From the NCBI RefSeq assembly GCF_965638725.1, contig NC_134970.1:3973001-4037000 (forward strand): DNA of 64,000 nucleotides. The letters run 5' to 3'. How positions within the stretch are numbered: the stretch's first letter is position 1; the number at the start of each line of letters is the position of its first letter. Under the pieces are notes generated by a model. That model saw nothing but the letters and a program-made list of their open reading frames with translations. It ran no database searches and was not told the DNA's origin. This document shows, one piece after another, positions 12,204 through 24,781 of the stretch. The position numbers were made by a program, and so were the translations under genes. The stretch comes from Aptenodytes patagonicus. Lineage: Eukaryota > Chordata > Aves > Sphenisciformes > Spheniscidae.

Positions 12204-15200
12204 ATGGGGAGCTGCTGCAGTTGTCTGTGCAGAGACAGCATCCCAGACAACCATCCCACCAAATTTAAGGTAAGTATTGCACCTTCATCCCCACCAGAGA
12301 GTCTGTGACAGCACCGGCTACTGGCAAAGCCCAGCATGGGTTGGACTCCAGGCATGAAAGGAAGGAAAACCTCTGCTCTTGCAGAGAAGTCTTCCGCTTG
12401 GTAAGATTTGCAAATATGTTACTGTTTTGGTTTGTTGGGTTGTGGGTTTTTTTTTCTTTTTCCTTTCCTTAAGCAACCTCTGCTGCAAATACGTTTGTAT
12501 TTGCAGAAGAAATTGCCTCGGCACTGAGATTCAGCCTGAGCAAGGAAATGGGGAACTGGAGAGAAACCTTTTATTGCTCAGGGCTGTGTTCCAGTGCCTG
12601 TGCTGAGACACATCAGCCGAACTGCCAAGCACACAGTCTCCAGGGCTGCCGGCTTGGCGCCTTCTGCCAGCAGTGAATTGATGCTCTCAGCTGAGAAAAA
12701 GGCATCTCAGTAAATGAAGGGGGAATCCATGGGAATTACAGTGTCTTCGTGGGTGGGCTTTTTTTGACACCGATGCACTGAGTTTCCTGATGTGAGCTCT
12801 GTGGCCTCTGCAGGTAACAAACGTGGACGATGAAGGTAACGAGCTGGGATCTGGGATTATGGAGCTGACACAGACGGAGCTCATCTTGCACACTCACAAG
12901 CGAGATGCTGTCAGGTGGCCCTACCTCTGCTTGCGCCGCTATGGCTATGACTCCAACCTCTTCTCCTTCGAGAGCGGTCGTCGCTGCCAGACGGGGCAGG
13001 GTGAGTGGGGAGGTTCCTGGAGGAAGGAACTGCTGAGGTTTCTGTTCCCAGGCAGCCAGAGCGAGCCGATGCTTGTGTCTTCCCAAATTCCTGCATCTAA
13101 TGAATCAACAGGTTCTTTTGCAGCCTCTGTTCCCCCGGAATACCAGAGTGTGCAAGCACATACAGTTAATAGTCCTGATTGAAACACTAATGAGAACAAC
13201 ATCATGGCTCAGGACCTGGGCATAAATCTAATGGTCTCATTTTGCTAGTGCACCGACGCTCGTGAGGTAATTGGTGAAGCAGGCTTGAGCCTTGGACGGG
13301 GCGTATTTAACGTCAGAGAAGGATGTTAGTTACGCTGTCAGCTCTGAGCTTCGGTACCGAACGATGCACAGCTGTGGTAGGAGGGGTTGCTGGACTTCTT
13401 TCCTTAGGAGCTAGAAAGTGCTTTTTGCAAGACTGAAGCTTTGTTAAGCGCTTTTTAACTCCGGGGATACAGCTTAAGGGCATCACCTGCACCTTTTTGC
13501 AGGTCCCTCTCAGGGTTTGCTTATTCCACAGAGCTGCCAAACGCACGTCAGTAGCAATAGTTATTTGAGCACATTTCACGTTTCTCGGTGCCTTCGGTCT
13601 GCCTTGGTTAGCGCTCGTTCTACTTAATGCTTTGCATTTTGTGTCTGGCAGCACTTTGTAACGTAGAGGGAAAGGAGTTTTACATTTTACTGGCTTTATG
13701 CATGGGGATGCTGTGCATAGGGAAGGGAAGTGAGTCACCCGGGAGTACATGCCAAGTCATCAGCAATGCTGGGGATAGACTCCAGTTTTACAATGGTGTC
13801 TGTTAGTTCCTTTACCAGTCTGTCTCTCTTGCTTCTAAAGAGCTGAACATTTTCTTGGCATCTGCATCCCCGGGGGGGGAAAAAGAAGTTTGTTTCCTCA
13901 TTCTATTAATGTGTTTGTAAACTCCTTCTTCTCCAAAAGGACTCCACGTGACTGTTCAGTGTCTGTGTAAAGCACTGCGCAAATCTGTAGTGCCGTATGC
14001 TCTTTTTTAATATTTATGTAAGTGGGGTTTTCCTCTCTGGGAGTCGTGTGCTTATCGGTTGCCAGCGATGGGAATTGCTTATCTTCGGTTCCTGTTTTGC
14101 CTTTTGCGGGATGCAGCGATTAGAATTCTGCCCTGCGTGTGTTTTGTTTTTTATTTAGGTCCAGGTAGTGGGGATAAAGCAGGGCCATTTGCTCTTCGCA
14201 TATTACAAAATTTTTAGCAGACACATAGTTACTCGTCAGTCTTAAAGCAGACAGAAATGAGAGGGTTGGCTTTGTGTTTTGACGAGTTTTCTCCCTTCCT
14301 TGTAGGATTTTTTTTTTTTTGCTTAGTTAGGTTTATTTGGAGGACTCCTTCCCGATGCTGCTCCCTGCCTTATATAAGGCAGATATAGCTATTTTTTTGG
14401 CCAGAATTTTTAAAACCGTATTCTTTGGGGTAGCAGCCGTTGTTGCCATGCCGTTCTCGTTGCTATGGCTTTTGTGCGTGTGTGTGCGTGCCAGCTTGGG
14501 ATTGGTTAGCTCTGCACACACCAGCTCTGGTTTGGGCTGCTCGTTTGGGGAGACACTGTTTAATTCCATACGTTTTTGAAATACGACGTTCTTGTCCTTC
14601 CCTCATGTGCACGCTCCACAGGGCCCAGTTCAGCTTCAAGTAGTCACTGGATAGACTTTCCCCTGGTAATGAGAACTGGACTGGGTACCAAGTGAGTTAA
14701 AATAGAAGATTAGAGATGAAACGAGACCGGTTAGCCTGTCCCTTTCACACCTCTGCTTGCGTGGGATTGATCGCCTTAAGATAACTGGGGTGCTCGCTAT
14801 TTTTCTTGTAATGATGCACCGTTTGATCAGACGGCAGTCATGGCATTGTATTTCTGTTGATGCAATAACCCACCGAGTTGTTGGTTGTTTTCCTCTGGCT
14901 GTGGGTTGCAGGGGTTGATTGTGTTAAACACAGCGAAAGAAATCAGAATTGCCTGTTCATTTAGAGCCGGGAATTACATAAACTCTTGTTAAAGCAGGAT
15001 CGCTTTCTTGCTTTTCTGACCCTTCTCTTCATTACTGTGCAGGGATTTTTGCCTTCAAGTGTTCCAGAGCAGAGGAGATCTTTAATCTGCTTCAGGACCT
15101 GATGCAGTGTAACAGTATCAACGTAGTGGAAGAGCCTGTTGTCATCACGAGGAACAGTCGCCCCACGGAGCGGGAGCTCTCCCGGACCCCCCAGGCACCC

Positions 15201-17689
15201 AACAGTAAGGCTCCTTCAGTGTCCGGGGAGAAGAGGGGGGGAACACAGAGACGTGGGTGATGTCTGCAATTGCTCATGTGAAACTGCCCTCTGCAGCCCA
15301 CGGATCTCTCCCGTGCGCTGCCTCGCCGTTGACCAGTATCTTTATGTCCACGTGTGCCCCACGCAGCGTGTTTATTTAAAGGCCCCGCTTGTCTGCGATG
15401 TGGTATTGTGTTTCCAAGGAAACAGCAACAAAAAGCCCTTCAAATAGTCAACCGAGTTGTCGCCCTCCAGTTGGTTTTCATCTGGACCGCTGCCACGTGG
15501 CCTTTTTTTAAGTAGCACCTACAAGGATCAGGTGGTTCCTAGAGGAAACCACACCTGGAAGAATTCGGATTTGCTCGAGTCCTGTCTCCATTAGGAGTGA
15601 CTTAAATAGATTTAAACAGGAGGGCCTAGCCCTTGTATTTATACTAGGTACTTCACGGTAGGGATCTTCCCCAGAGAGGCTGATTCTGACTTACAGGGTG
15701 CAGTTAAGAGGCCAGCTGACTGTGAAAATGAAGTCAACTCTATTTTATACCAAACCAATGCTCTAATGCTTCTCCGTCTCGATTCTCTCCCAGGTCTGGG
15801 GTACACTGTCCCAGGATTTCCCAATGGATTTCACAGCTTCCCTGGAGAAACCCTATCATACTCCGCAGCCCGCCACCCCTCCGTGAGCAGCCTGAGGCAT
15901 TCCTCTGTGGGTGAAGACTCTACTCATGCCCTTATTGGGCCTGATGAGCAGGTAAACCTGGATGTCCTAAATTCTGCTGTTTGCAAGCAATGAACAAGCA
16001 GCTTGTTTTGCTAGCAGTCCTGTGCAATTCTGAGTTTCTCTTACTCCAGCAAAGCTCGGGGGATCTTCCTACCTTGTCATCCTTTTTTTCCTCTTTTGCT
16101 TCATTTTGCTCTTGGAGACTGCTGCTCTCTGACACTTCACTAGAGCAGGCACTCTGTCAAGGCCGACTGAGTTGGCTTCCTTGATCCACTAGTGTTTCCG
16201 TGGCAATTATTTAACAGCAGCACTTAGCTTGTGAGTCCAAGTCATACTGCCCTATCTGTCAGCTATTACTGCAACCCCTAAACTGATGTGCAGATGCATA
16301 CCCAAGTCCAGGCTCTTTTTATTTTTATTTTTGATGTTCAGCTCTTTGTTCTCAGTTTTAGAATTCAAGATTCTTCCCTACAAAATCCAGCTTGTCTCAA
16401 CCATTATCAGAGAAGCCTAGGTAGGTGTTGAGTGCTGCAATATCGCCAGTGTAAGCCACTCAAGGAACTATTTTGCAGGTGGCTTTGCTTTTTGTTCTGT
16501 GCCATATGCATTGAGCGTGAAATAGATGATGTGTATCTTCTGCAGTTGGACTCTTTTTGTCTCTCCTTCAAGCCCACAAATCCAGAAATGGCTTTTGCGT
16601 TTGGCTTCCCAAAGTATTTTCAACTTCTGAAATTCTTTCATTTCCTCCTGCTTCATCAGCCACCGAAGAATTTTCCATTCCTGTTGGTTTCTCAGCTGCT
16701 GACAGCTGCTTTGCTCTTGTCTCTTCTCTTCTCCTTTCACTGTCCCTCTGCTTCTCTCCTTGCAGTCCCACACCTACGTCAACACGGCCAATGGTGATCA
16801 GGACCTGAGGGGCCGACATTGTATGCACTCCTTGCCTGAAGTCCACCCTCCTTTCCCCCATAGGAACCACAGCTGCTCCCTCGAAGACCGCAATCCCCAG
16901 GTCTTTCTGCAGCCAGGGGAGGTTAAGTTCGTGTTAGGTCCCACATCCAACTACAGACGCGTCTGTCGGCACCACCGGGAGTGCAGGACGCACTTCTGCC
17001 CCCCCAACAACAACAACGAGTGTGAGGAGGAGTGCCCTTCACCCCAGTGCGTCTACGAGAACGTCAACGGCTTGCTGCCCTCCAGCACCTCCTCTCTCTG
17101 TCGAGGCGGGCGCTTGAAACTCACCCGGGAGGACGCGGGATTACCCGGCTGCTCCCATCGCAGAACGGCGTTCCTGCACTATGAGAACTTGCCGTCGCTG
17201 CCCCCGGTGTGGGAGTGCCAGCCGCTCCGGCGGGGCGAGGAGGACGCGGGCGCCAGGGACGTGCTGACGCCTTCCCCCAGCGGCTACTCCGAGGCTGGTG
17301 AAGAAGATCCCCTGCAGAACTACATGAACTCGGAGAACACGGCGCTGCACGGGGGCAGCGGCCAGCGGCGCAGCGGCTTCCTGCCAAAGCCTCGTCGCGG
17401 CTGCGTGCCCAGCGTCTTCAGCTTCGACTTCCCCCGGCCCTGTCCAGAGCAGCCGCGGCAACTCAACTACATCCAGGTGGAGCTGGAGGCTGAGCCGCGC
17501 AAGGGACATCAGAACCCACCGGTCCCCCGTGTCCCACCTCCTGCCACCCACGAAGCCCGCCGGACGGACTCCTACGCGGTCATTGACCTAAAAAAGACAG
17601 CGGCCATGTCCAGTTTGCAAAGGGCCCTGCCGAGAGATGATGGGACTTCGCGGAAAACTCGACATAACAGCACTGACCTGCCTCTGTAA
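12204..17689 (+). CDS. FRS3: FRS3, fibroblast growth factor receptor substrate 3 (FRS2-beta)
   Basis: Five coding exons: 12204-12269 (exon from 12181), 12814-13000, 15043-15204, 15794-15951 and 16766-17689, with consistent phases, giving 498 aa. The start MGSCCSC is an N-myristoylation signal with nearby palmitoylatable cysteines, which anchors the adaptor to the membrane. A PTB (IRS-type) domain spans about residues 15-115 (ELTQTELILH ... WPYLCLRRYGYDSNLFSFESGRRC ... IFAFKCSRAEEIFNLLQDLM); it binds FGF and neurotrophin receptors. The last exon holds the docking tail. Four Y-x-N sites for GRB2 are at Y195 (TYVN), Y288 (YENV), Y330 (HYEN) and Y377 (NYMN). Two SHP2-type sites are at Y426 (NYIQV) and Y461 (SYAVI). 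The C-terminus NSTDLPL matches the human protein as I recall it. FRS2 is the alternative paralogue; the close match to FRS3 and the synteny favour FRS3. No frameshift or stop was seen. Confidence 0.96.
13001..15042 (+). other. FRS3 intron between coding exons 2 and 3
   Basis: Non-coding, about 2 kb. It contains a MIR-like remnant (annotated separately) and otherwise no recognised feature. Confidence 0.6.
13727..13792 (+). repeat. MIR/core-SINE-like remnant in FRS3 intron
   Basis: The order AAGTGAGTCACCC, then CCAAGTCATCAGCAATGCTGGGGATAGACTCCAG, follows the tail of MIR-type SINEs (AAGTGACTTGCCC ... CAAGTCAGTGGCAGAGCTGGGATTAGAACCCAG). The element is old and truncated. The match was made by eye. 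Confidence 0.45.
15952..16765 (+). other. FRS3 intron between coding exons 4 and 5
   Basis: Non-coding, about 0.8 kb, with a strong pyrimidine tract before the acceptor at 16765. Nothing else recognised. Confidence 0.6.
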
Positions 17690-19145
17690 GGGGGAACGCC
17701 AAGTGCAAGCACTGTGTCGTGGCTTCGGTACCTGCCCTTCAGTGTATTGCCCGGTGTGACTTCCATTCGCCATTGCCTTCTGCTTCCCTGTTTACCCCAT
17801 TACCTGGTGTTACGGGATGGCTCCTGCAGCTGATGTTAAGGCTAGTCTGTCTGTCCGTCTTCCCCTCTCTGTGTAGTTCGTTTTTAAAGCCTTGTGGGAT
17901 ATTTGACGACGCTGTTTGAAGGTTAAGTTTCTGGTGAGAGGGGCAGAAGGTGTCAGCCATAGTACCGTCACTGTGTGGATACAGCCTCGAATCGGGTTAG
18001 CTCTCCTGATTGCCTGGCAGCTCCGTGAGCGCTGCCAACAGCCTGGCTGCAGAGGCAGGGCAGGAGCGTGGTGGAGGCCTGTTTCCAAAAGCGAGTTGCT
18101 TTAGGAGCTCCACTGCAAATCAAGCCCGTTTCCCGTGGATTTCATGCCTTGCGACTCCAGGCGAGCTCTGCAGCCGGGCCGCTCCAAAGTCAGGTTTTGC
18201 CTTGGGGTTTCGCTGATCCCTGATGACTTGGGAACTCATGCTGCGGTCTTTTCCCCCTCAACTCGCTCCTTTCTCCTATTTTCTTGAAGCTCGTAGAAGC
18301 TTTTTGTACTTCTGTCCCTTTCTCAGATTCGATTTAAATTGGGCAACTCTAGAAATTAACAGAGGAGGACAGACAGCCATGGGCGCAGACACTGTGATCA
18401 CATAAACCTGATTTCCTGAAGAGACCCTGCTTTAAAAGAGGAGGGGAAGACCGCAACTGTGAGATTTGAGGTTTGGTGTAGAAAACTTCAATTGTACCGT
18501 ACCCTGTTTTGATTTTTAAGGGTTCTTTTTGGTGGCTGTTCAGAAGTGTTGTTGATTTATTTATTTGTTTACTTATTTATTTATTAAATGTTCATTTTTG
18601 CATCCCAGTGGTAGTTGCCAAAACCGGTGCCGATACGAAACACATACTCGCTGTGGCTCACTCCTGTCTGGGGGACAGATCTCGGAAGAGGTTGGTGGCT
18701 TTGCTGAGCTGCAGTTGGGGAAAAGAGCAGCTGTGAATCAAAAATTTTTTTAACTGGGACTGACTGTCACAGGGTGGGTGGGAAATGGTACGGGAGACGT
18801 GGGAGTGCCAGCAGAGCTGCCGGGCAGCCGAGCTTGGAGTTGTGTCGAAGTCGTTGCCTACACCCACGTGCCTGACTGGGTCCATGAGGAATATTTGATC
18901 GGTGTTTTGAGTGAATGTGCAGTTTGTTTCCTACAACTATGGAGTTGGAAGGGCTAAATTTCAGCGCTCGGGTAAATTTGTGGCCTTTGATGTGGATTTT
19001 TCTCTTGACACCAGGGCTGAGTCTAAGCTGAGCTGTCAGGCCTCTGTGTGAGGTCCTGTGTAGGGTCTCTGCTCCTCTCCTGTCGCAGGATGTTCCACCA
19101 CCCGGCTCCGCATGGTGACACGCTGCAGCTTAATCTCTCCCCGGA

Positions 19146-19544
19146 TTACTCTTTGCCGTTATAAGCTGTTTCAATCAGACAGAAGTGCTCTGGGTTACTC
19201 CGGAGTCCCACCTTTCTGCTGTCTGTATTCTTCATCTTCCTCCCTGGGATAGGAGTTGAGAGATCCAGTGTTCTGCGAGGTGTCCCGTTGCCAAACCTTG
19301 CTGTGTTCTCCTTGTCCCTAACGTTTTCCGATGTCGAAGTCAGTGAGCCTCCGGTGTGAAAGAAGAGAACCCGATCGTCCAGCTGCAACCTGCTTCTGAG
19401 GTCCAGAAACTTGATTTCCAGATTTTTGAAGTTCAGCCTTTTTGGTTTTGGTGCTGCAATGTCATATTGAAATGTGACCCTTTTGGGAGCGGGGACACGT
19501 GCCATGCAGTCCAGAAAAAGTGATAAAAGTGTGAGTAATGCCAT
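19146..19544 (-). other. 132-codon minus-strand ORF of unknown identity
   Basis: The frame begins MALLTLLSLFLDCMARVPAPK and ends ETAYNGKE. From about residue 15 the composition looks protein-like: basic and Ser/Thr-Pro rich, with PKRVTFQYD (an RVxF-type PP1-docking match), RDKENTARFGNGTPRRT and DLSTPIPGRK. I do not recognise the family. It lies antisense to the presumed FRS3 3' UTR and has no clear promoter, signal peptide or splice partners. A chance ORF, an exon of an unrecognised gene and a decayed retrocopy are all possible. Open frames on the same strand out to 23.2 kb were examined and not joined to it. Confidence 0.2.
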
Positions 19545-19833
19545 GCTTGTGTCGGCAGAACATGGATTTCTTGGCTTGCTGTTGCACTATAAATTCAAAG
19601 TGCACCACATGCTTAAAATCACTGTTTTTGCCTTTTTTTTGGAAGTCCTTGTGCTTGTCTTCCATTCTTTTCTCCACCCCAACCCTTGTGTGATCTATAA
19701 CTGAAAGGAAACCCAAGTAATATATTTTTGTATGTATACCAAATGACTTTATTTGAAGGAAAAAAAAAAAAAGACAAGTAATGTATCCCCCTAAATCTAG
19801 CTTTCATTTTAGGGAAGTGAGAGAAGAAATTGG

Positions 19834-19837
<4 letters not shown>

Positions 19838-19893
<56 letters not shown>
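19838..19893. repeat. (TA)n dinucleotide repeat, about 28 copies
   Basis: An uninterrupted alternating TA tract, likely length-polymorphic. It is flanked on the right by the two AATAAA signals of the presumed FRS3 tail. Confidence 0.97.
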
Positions 19894-19899
<6 letters not shown>

Positions 19900-19949
19900 T
19901 TAACTGCGTTAAGCTTTAAATAAACCATTTAAATAAAGAGTTTATAAGC

Positions 19950-22900
19950 TGTAAGTGTCACCCTCTGGGACAGCACTAGCAAGTCCCACATGGCAGCACA
20001 GGGCAGTGCTCTGGGAGCCTCCGTATGAACCTGCCTTTCTGCCGCCCGAGCTGAGAAATGCAAAATACTTATTCCCCTCTTCCCCTCAGAAAGGGAGAAA
20101 AGGCTGAAATGTTTTACGCTTAGATGGGGGAAGAGGTGAGGGCCCTTTCCCACCCGCACGGGAGGTTTGCAGGTTGGTTAAATGCAAGGGAAGATGCTGT
20201 TGGGTGGCAGCTTGTGTCTTGGGAGAAAGCAGGTGAGGCCTGGGGGGTGGGTGCTCCCTGCGGCCACCGGCCTGGCTCCGTGTCTCCGACGGGTGGGATG
20301 AGGCTGGTGTGAGGGTCTGTAGATAGTGTGAGCTCCAGGGATCAGGGAAAGCCACGCCGGTGCTGGTGATTCCTCAGAAAGGCTGGGCTCCCAGCCAGCC
20401 CCGGCTGCAATCCCGTTTAGGTGGCTCTAAATTAGCTTTGCTTTGGGAAAGCTGGCTTTGATCTTTTGAACTGCTGACTTTCGTGTCTTCCAGACGAACT
20501 GGGTTGTCCGACTTGTGCCTCCCTTTCCTCGCTGGCGAATCTGATGCTCCCCTACCTCCCAAGGACACTGAAAGCAGTAGTGACGAGGAGACCTCTGTGC
20601 AATAGCTGTGTGCGCACGCAGCAGATACGTTATCGCTGTTCCCTGAGGGCATCCCTTGTCCCGTTTATAGTGGAGGATGCTGCACCTATTCAAAGAGGGA
20701 GAAGAAGAATTTCCTTGACCTTAAAGATGAGAAAACGTAGAGCTGAATCTGGCTGCATCTGCTGCTTTCTCAGTGCACAGGGATTTGGCGGGTGCCTTGC
20801 TGCACCGTCCTCTGCTTTACGTCCCGTTGTGTCCTGCCTGGTGGCCGTGGGTCGGGGAGCAGCACTGCTGGCTCAGCAGGCTTCGCTCGCGTGGTATTGT
20901 AAGCTCCCCAGAAAGCTTCGGGAATGAAAAGCCGGTCACGGCTCGCTGTTTGCAGTGGGTTTGTTTAATGTTTAAGCAATTAAATGGGGAACACCGTGCA
21001 GGCAGCCAGGAACCAGTTGTCATTTATGGCTTTCAGGGTGCACATTGGGTCCGTGTCCCAGTGATTTTCTTGCTTTTTTTTGCTTTTCTGGGAAACTTCA
21101 CAAGAGCAATGTCCGCATTAAGTATCCAGGACCCTTTGAGAACTTCTTAATATTCAATTTTGCAGGTGGTGTGAAAGTGCAAGGAAAGACTGGAGTCGTG
21201 TTTGAATGCTGAGGCGGTAGTTCTTGGGGCACCGGGAGCAGAAATGTCACTATTTTGGATTTCTCCCTGTGTTAGAGCCCGAGCGGCGCTCGCCAGTGTC
21301 GCAGCTTCCTCTAGTGGCCACGCTTGAAATGGTTTCGGAGGAGAAACCAGTATCGGGTTGAAAGATGAGGACATCTGAGTTGGCATTTTCTCATTCCTTC
21401 AGTTCTTTGATTTAGGTGATGGGCAGGAGGGATCCCTTCTGATAACCCTCTGGAGTCTTTCCTTGTTACCGTTTTCTTTTGGTTGAAAATTATGTTTATG
21501 CAATATGGTGTATCTCTATGGCACTTTGTAAAGATGGATCTTAGAGATTTTGCTTTGAGCCTTACATGCAAGTTTGCTGGACTTTCCCAATGGATACGTA
21601 CTAATATGCACGTGCATGCTTACTCGGATGGGGAACTAAAGTAGGGATACCCAATGACTCCTCCTATCCCTTCAACCATGGAATATCCTCCGCAGCGAAG
21701 ATCACCTCCGTAGAGCGGAATACCTCACCCTTGGTGGCTGCATCCATAAATCTCGTTTTGAGTTTGAGGGATTCATCCAGGGCTCTGTGCATCCAGCTGA
21801 TGCCGCGTAGCTGACCAGGAGGAAACGAATGAGCACGTGTACATCTGAAACCTGCTCTGGACCTGAAGCTGAGCTGAAGCTGTGAGATCTCTTACTCTCC
21901 CAAGCTTGCTTCTGCAAGGCAGATGGTTCGTCTCGATGTTTTTGTCTGTGAATTGGTAACTTGGCAAAAGGAGCTGTGTTCAGTTGGCTGTTGCGTTTGC
22001 TGAGACTTTCTTTGGTTCTGAAGAAAAGGCAGCAAAATGAAGCTATCCTGGGTAACGGCGAAGGCCTGGCAGCATGAGCTTAGCTGTTGGTTTCTGTACT
22101 TCGCTGCGGAGCAGGTTTGTGTAGCCCCCGCTGGGGACTGTATTGCATCTTCGCTGGTCTCCTTCCTCTGCTTGTGAGATTGAAGTTCAAGGGATGACTT
22201 GGTAAGAAGCCGTGTGCTGTGCAGAGAGAATTTGACTGTCTTAACCTTTTTAAGTGGTTCTTGTTTGAGTTTTGAGTTAATCAATCAGACTTCTTCCCCT
22301 GATGCTTCTTCCCCAGTGAATGCATAAATAGATCTTTTACCCTTCCCTTTCCTAAGAACCCGTTGGTAGGAATATAGCTTCTCCTGGCGCTCAGTTGTCT
22401 TTTATCATGGGAGGGTTCTGGTTTTTGATTTGTTTTTCCTTTTGACCCATTTTATGTGCCTGCTTTTCGCCCAGGGAAGGAGGTTGGAATATCTGTGAGC
22501 TGTACCTGCCTTACAGGGAGAGGATGACAAAGGAGAGGCTGGATTGTGAGGGTTAAAGGATCAGTATTTCTGCAAAGAGACTCGAATGTGTTAGTTATTA
22601 CTGAAGTATTGTTATTTTTATTACCTAAGCCATGCTGTTCACTGGGAGAAAAACCAAACCAGCTGTCCGTTCTCTCGGCCATTTTCTCCCGAAGTCTTTC
22701 CTCTGTCCCTCCGTGTGATGCTGCTCAGCCCTCTCGGGTGGTATCTTGACTGTGAAGTATCATTAACAAATGATCGTTAATGAACACATTGCTTAAATTC
22801 AGCTTCTGGGAGGGCTGCCACCGGCCTGTCTGGGAAGTTTGTCTTTCCCCCAAACTTGGCTCGTCTTGAAATGCCGCGCACAGGTAGCAGAACAGGTTTA

Positions 22901-24770
22901 GATTCCTGTTACCGAACAGGACCAAAGGTGAATACATTAGTGGAAATCCTGAGAGCTTTGAAGTTGGCAATTACAAGCCAGGGTATGGAAAAGGCTAATT
23001 GTAAAGAAGGGATCTAATTTGTTTTTCTTCCATAAGTGAATGTGATTTTACAGTTGAAAGGCCCAGGTGCATCTGTGTTATCTCAAGCTCTCCCCCCGTG
23101 CGATTCTCCTTGTTGTTACTCGTACTGGTGTCTTTGATACTGAACATTTCTGATGTGGCAGAAAAACAAAGGTGCTTCGGGGCTCTGGCCACCGGGGATT
23201 CAGTTGCTCTGACCAGAGGGGTTGATCTTGCTGTGTAATTGCTTCTTCAGGTTATTTCTATGGATATCCATCCCGTCCCTCTTTATATCTCATCCGGGTG
23301 TAACCTTACAGGTGAAGAACAGCAGCAGTGCTATGTGACCTGAGGAGTGCTCATGTCTTACATTAACGTGCACTACGAATGTATACAGAATAAATGGAAT
23401 ATGATGATTATCCGGTGGTCCTGTCTTTTGTGTGTGGTGCAAAGAGACAACCGTCACGTTTCAAAGTGAACTTTACTTTTTATTTAAAATGGAAAGCCAG
23501 GCCAACAATAACCAGTCGCCCTCACGCAATTCAAGCTGGACTTCTCGCAACCTTTGTTTTCCAGGTCTCCGTCCCCTGAAGGAATAATGTCTATGTCCTT
23601 ATGTATTCTACCTGGAGCAATGGTTGCTGTCTCCCACCTGGCTAGTCTCACTGTGATAGGCTTAAAAAATAAATGAAGAGAAACCTGTATGCAGGGACGG
23701 TCACCTTTCCCTCTCTGTTGGCTGGTGACCCATGGGGGTATCTTTGCAGGACAATTCCACGTGCTGCTTGTTTGAGCTGGAAGCTGAACTCGCAGAAATG
23801 TTTGGATGAGGCTCTCTGGCCCATGTGATACAGGAGCTGAGGCTCTGAAACCACCGACTCTTTCACGGTGACTCTTTGGGGCAGAGCCATCGCTGACAGT
23901 CGGTCAGGAGGGTGTAGACCAGATTTCCATTGAGCTGAGCATCAGGAGGAAATCATGAAGTTGCCTTGGGAATTGATGTGCTATGAGTGTAGGTTGAACA
24001 CAGCAAGAATATTCGTGGTCTCTGGAGTGCCTACCCTTTAAGACGTGCTGTTTCCACCATGGGTAATTTAAGCTAATAGTTTGGAGTGGTGGAATTTGGG
24101 GGCTGGTGGGAGTGAGGTGCTTTTGCCAACGTTGAACAAGATGTGGCTTCACTCTTCCTGGCTGTGCTGTTCTGTTCTAGGCACGGGGGCCTTTCCATGG
24201 GTTCTCTGCCATCGCTCTGTGCAAAGAGTTGATTTGCTTGTTTTTCCAAGCTCTGCAGCAAATGAGAGCTAATTGTGCGGTAACATGCGCTGTTTAATTC
24301 CTTGGCTTATAGAATTCCCCCTGAAAACTCTCCCCCAGCAGGAATCGATTTAAGAACAGCTAATAGGGCCATCTGTGCCTTCCTAAGTGAGCGTGCCTTC
24401 ATGCGCGGAGTCTTTCCAACCCAAACCCATGTGTTTCTTTCCTTCAGGGTCGTTCCATGACTTTCTACAATGCTGGAGGTAAGAACTGGAAGGGGAACGG
24501 AGGCAATAACACAACTGACGATAAACCCGTGTTATTCTTTCCATCCCAGGAAAACACGATGAAACATTTTTCATTTCTCTTTCTAGGAAGACCTCGATAG
24601 CCCTATCAAAAAGAAGTTGAAAATAGCTTGAAAATAGCATGGCATTTGCCACTGGTATTTGACTTGGAGTTTTCAGGATAGTCCTTAGCACTGTGGGAAA
24701 ATCTCTTGTGACGGGTGCGTTTCTAAACTTCAGGTACGTGAGCGGACGCTGACACAGGGAGGGGGGGACC
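19950..24770. other. Gene-free interval between FRS3 and the pepsinogen C cluster
   Basis: Moderate-GC DNA with scattered short ORFs on both strands and no recognised domain, splice-consistent exon or repeat family. Several minus-strand ORFs (21892-22284, 22452-22682, 22995-23192) have varied amino-acid content but match nothing I know. Their number is about what chance would give. Confidence 0.4.
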
Positions 24771-24781
24771 GTTTTGGGGTG

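Larger units (their letters stand above)
17690..19940 (+). other. FRS3 3' untranslated region and possible tail end
   Basis: After the TAA stop, an AU-rich patch at 18550-18590 has overlapping ATTTA pentamers (TTATTTATTTG and TTATTTATTTATT), like an ARE that destabilises mRNA. The first consensus AATAAA signals seen on this strand are at 19919-19924 and 19932-19937, just after the (TA)n repeat. The transcript could end earlier at a variant signal, so the true 3' end is uncertain. Confidence 0.4.

Noticed and set aside
21892-23192. Several minus-strand ORFs of 65-130 codons that might extend the ORF at 19.1 kb into one long gene or retrocopy
   Set aside because: They lie in different frames with no shared recognisable family, and ORFs of this size are expected by chance in several kb of about 47% GC DNA. 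They were not joined.
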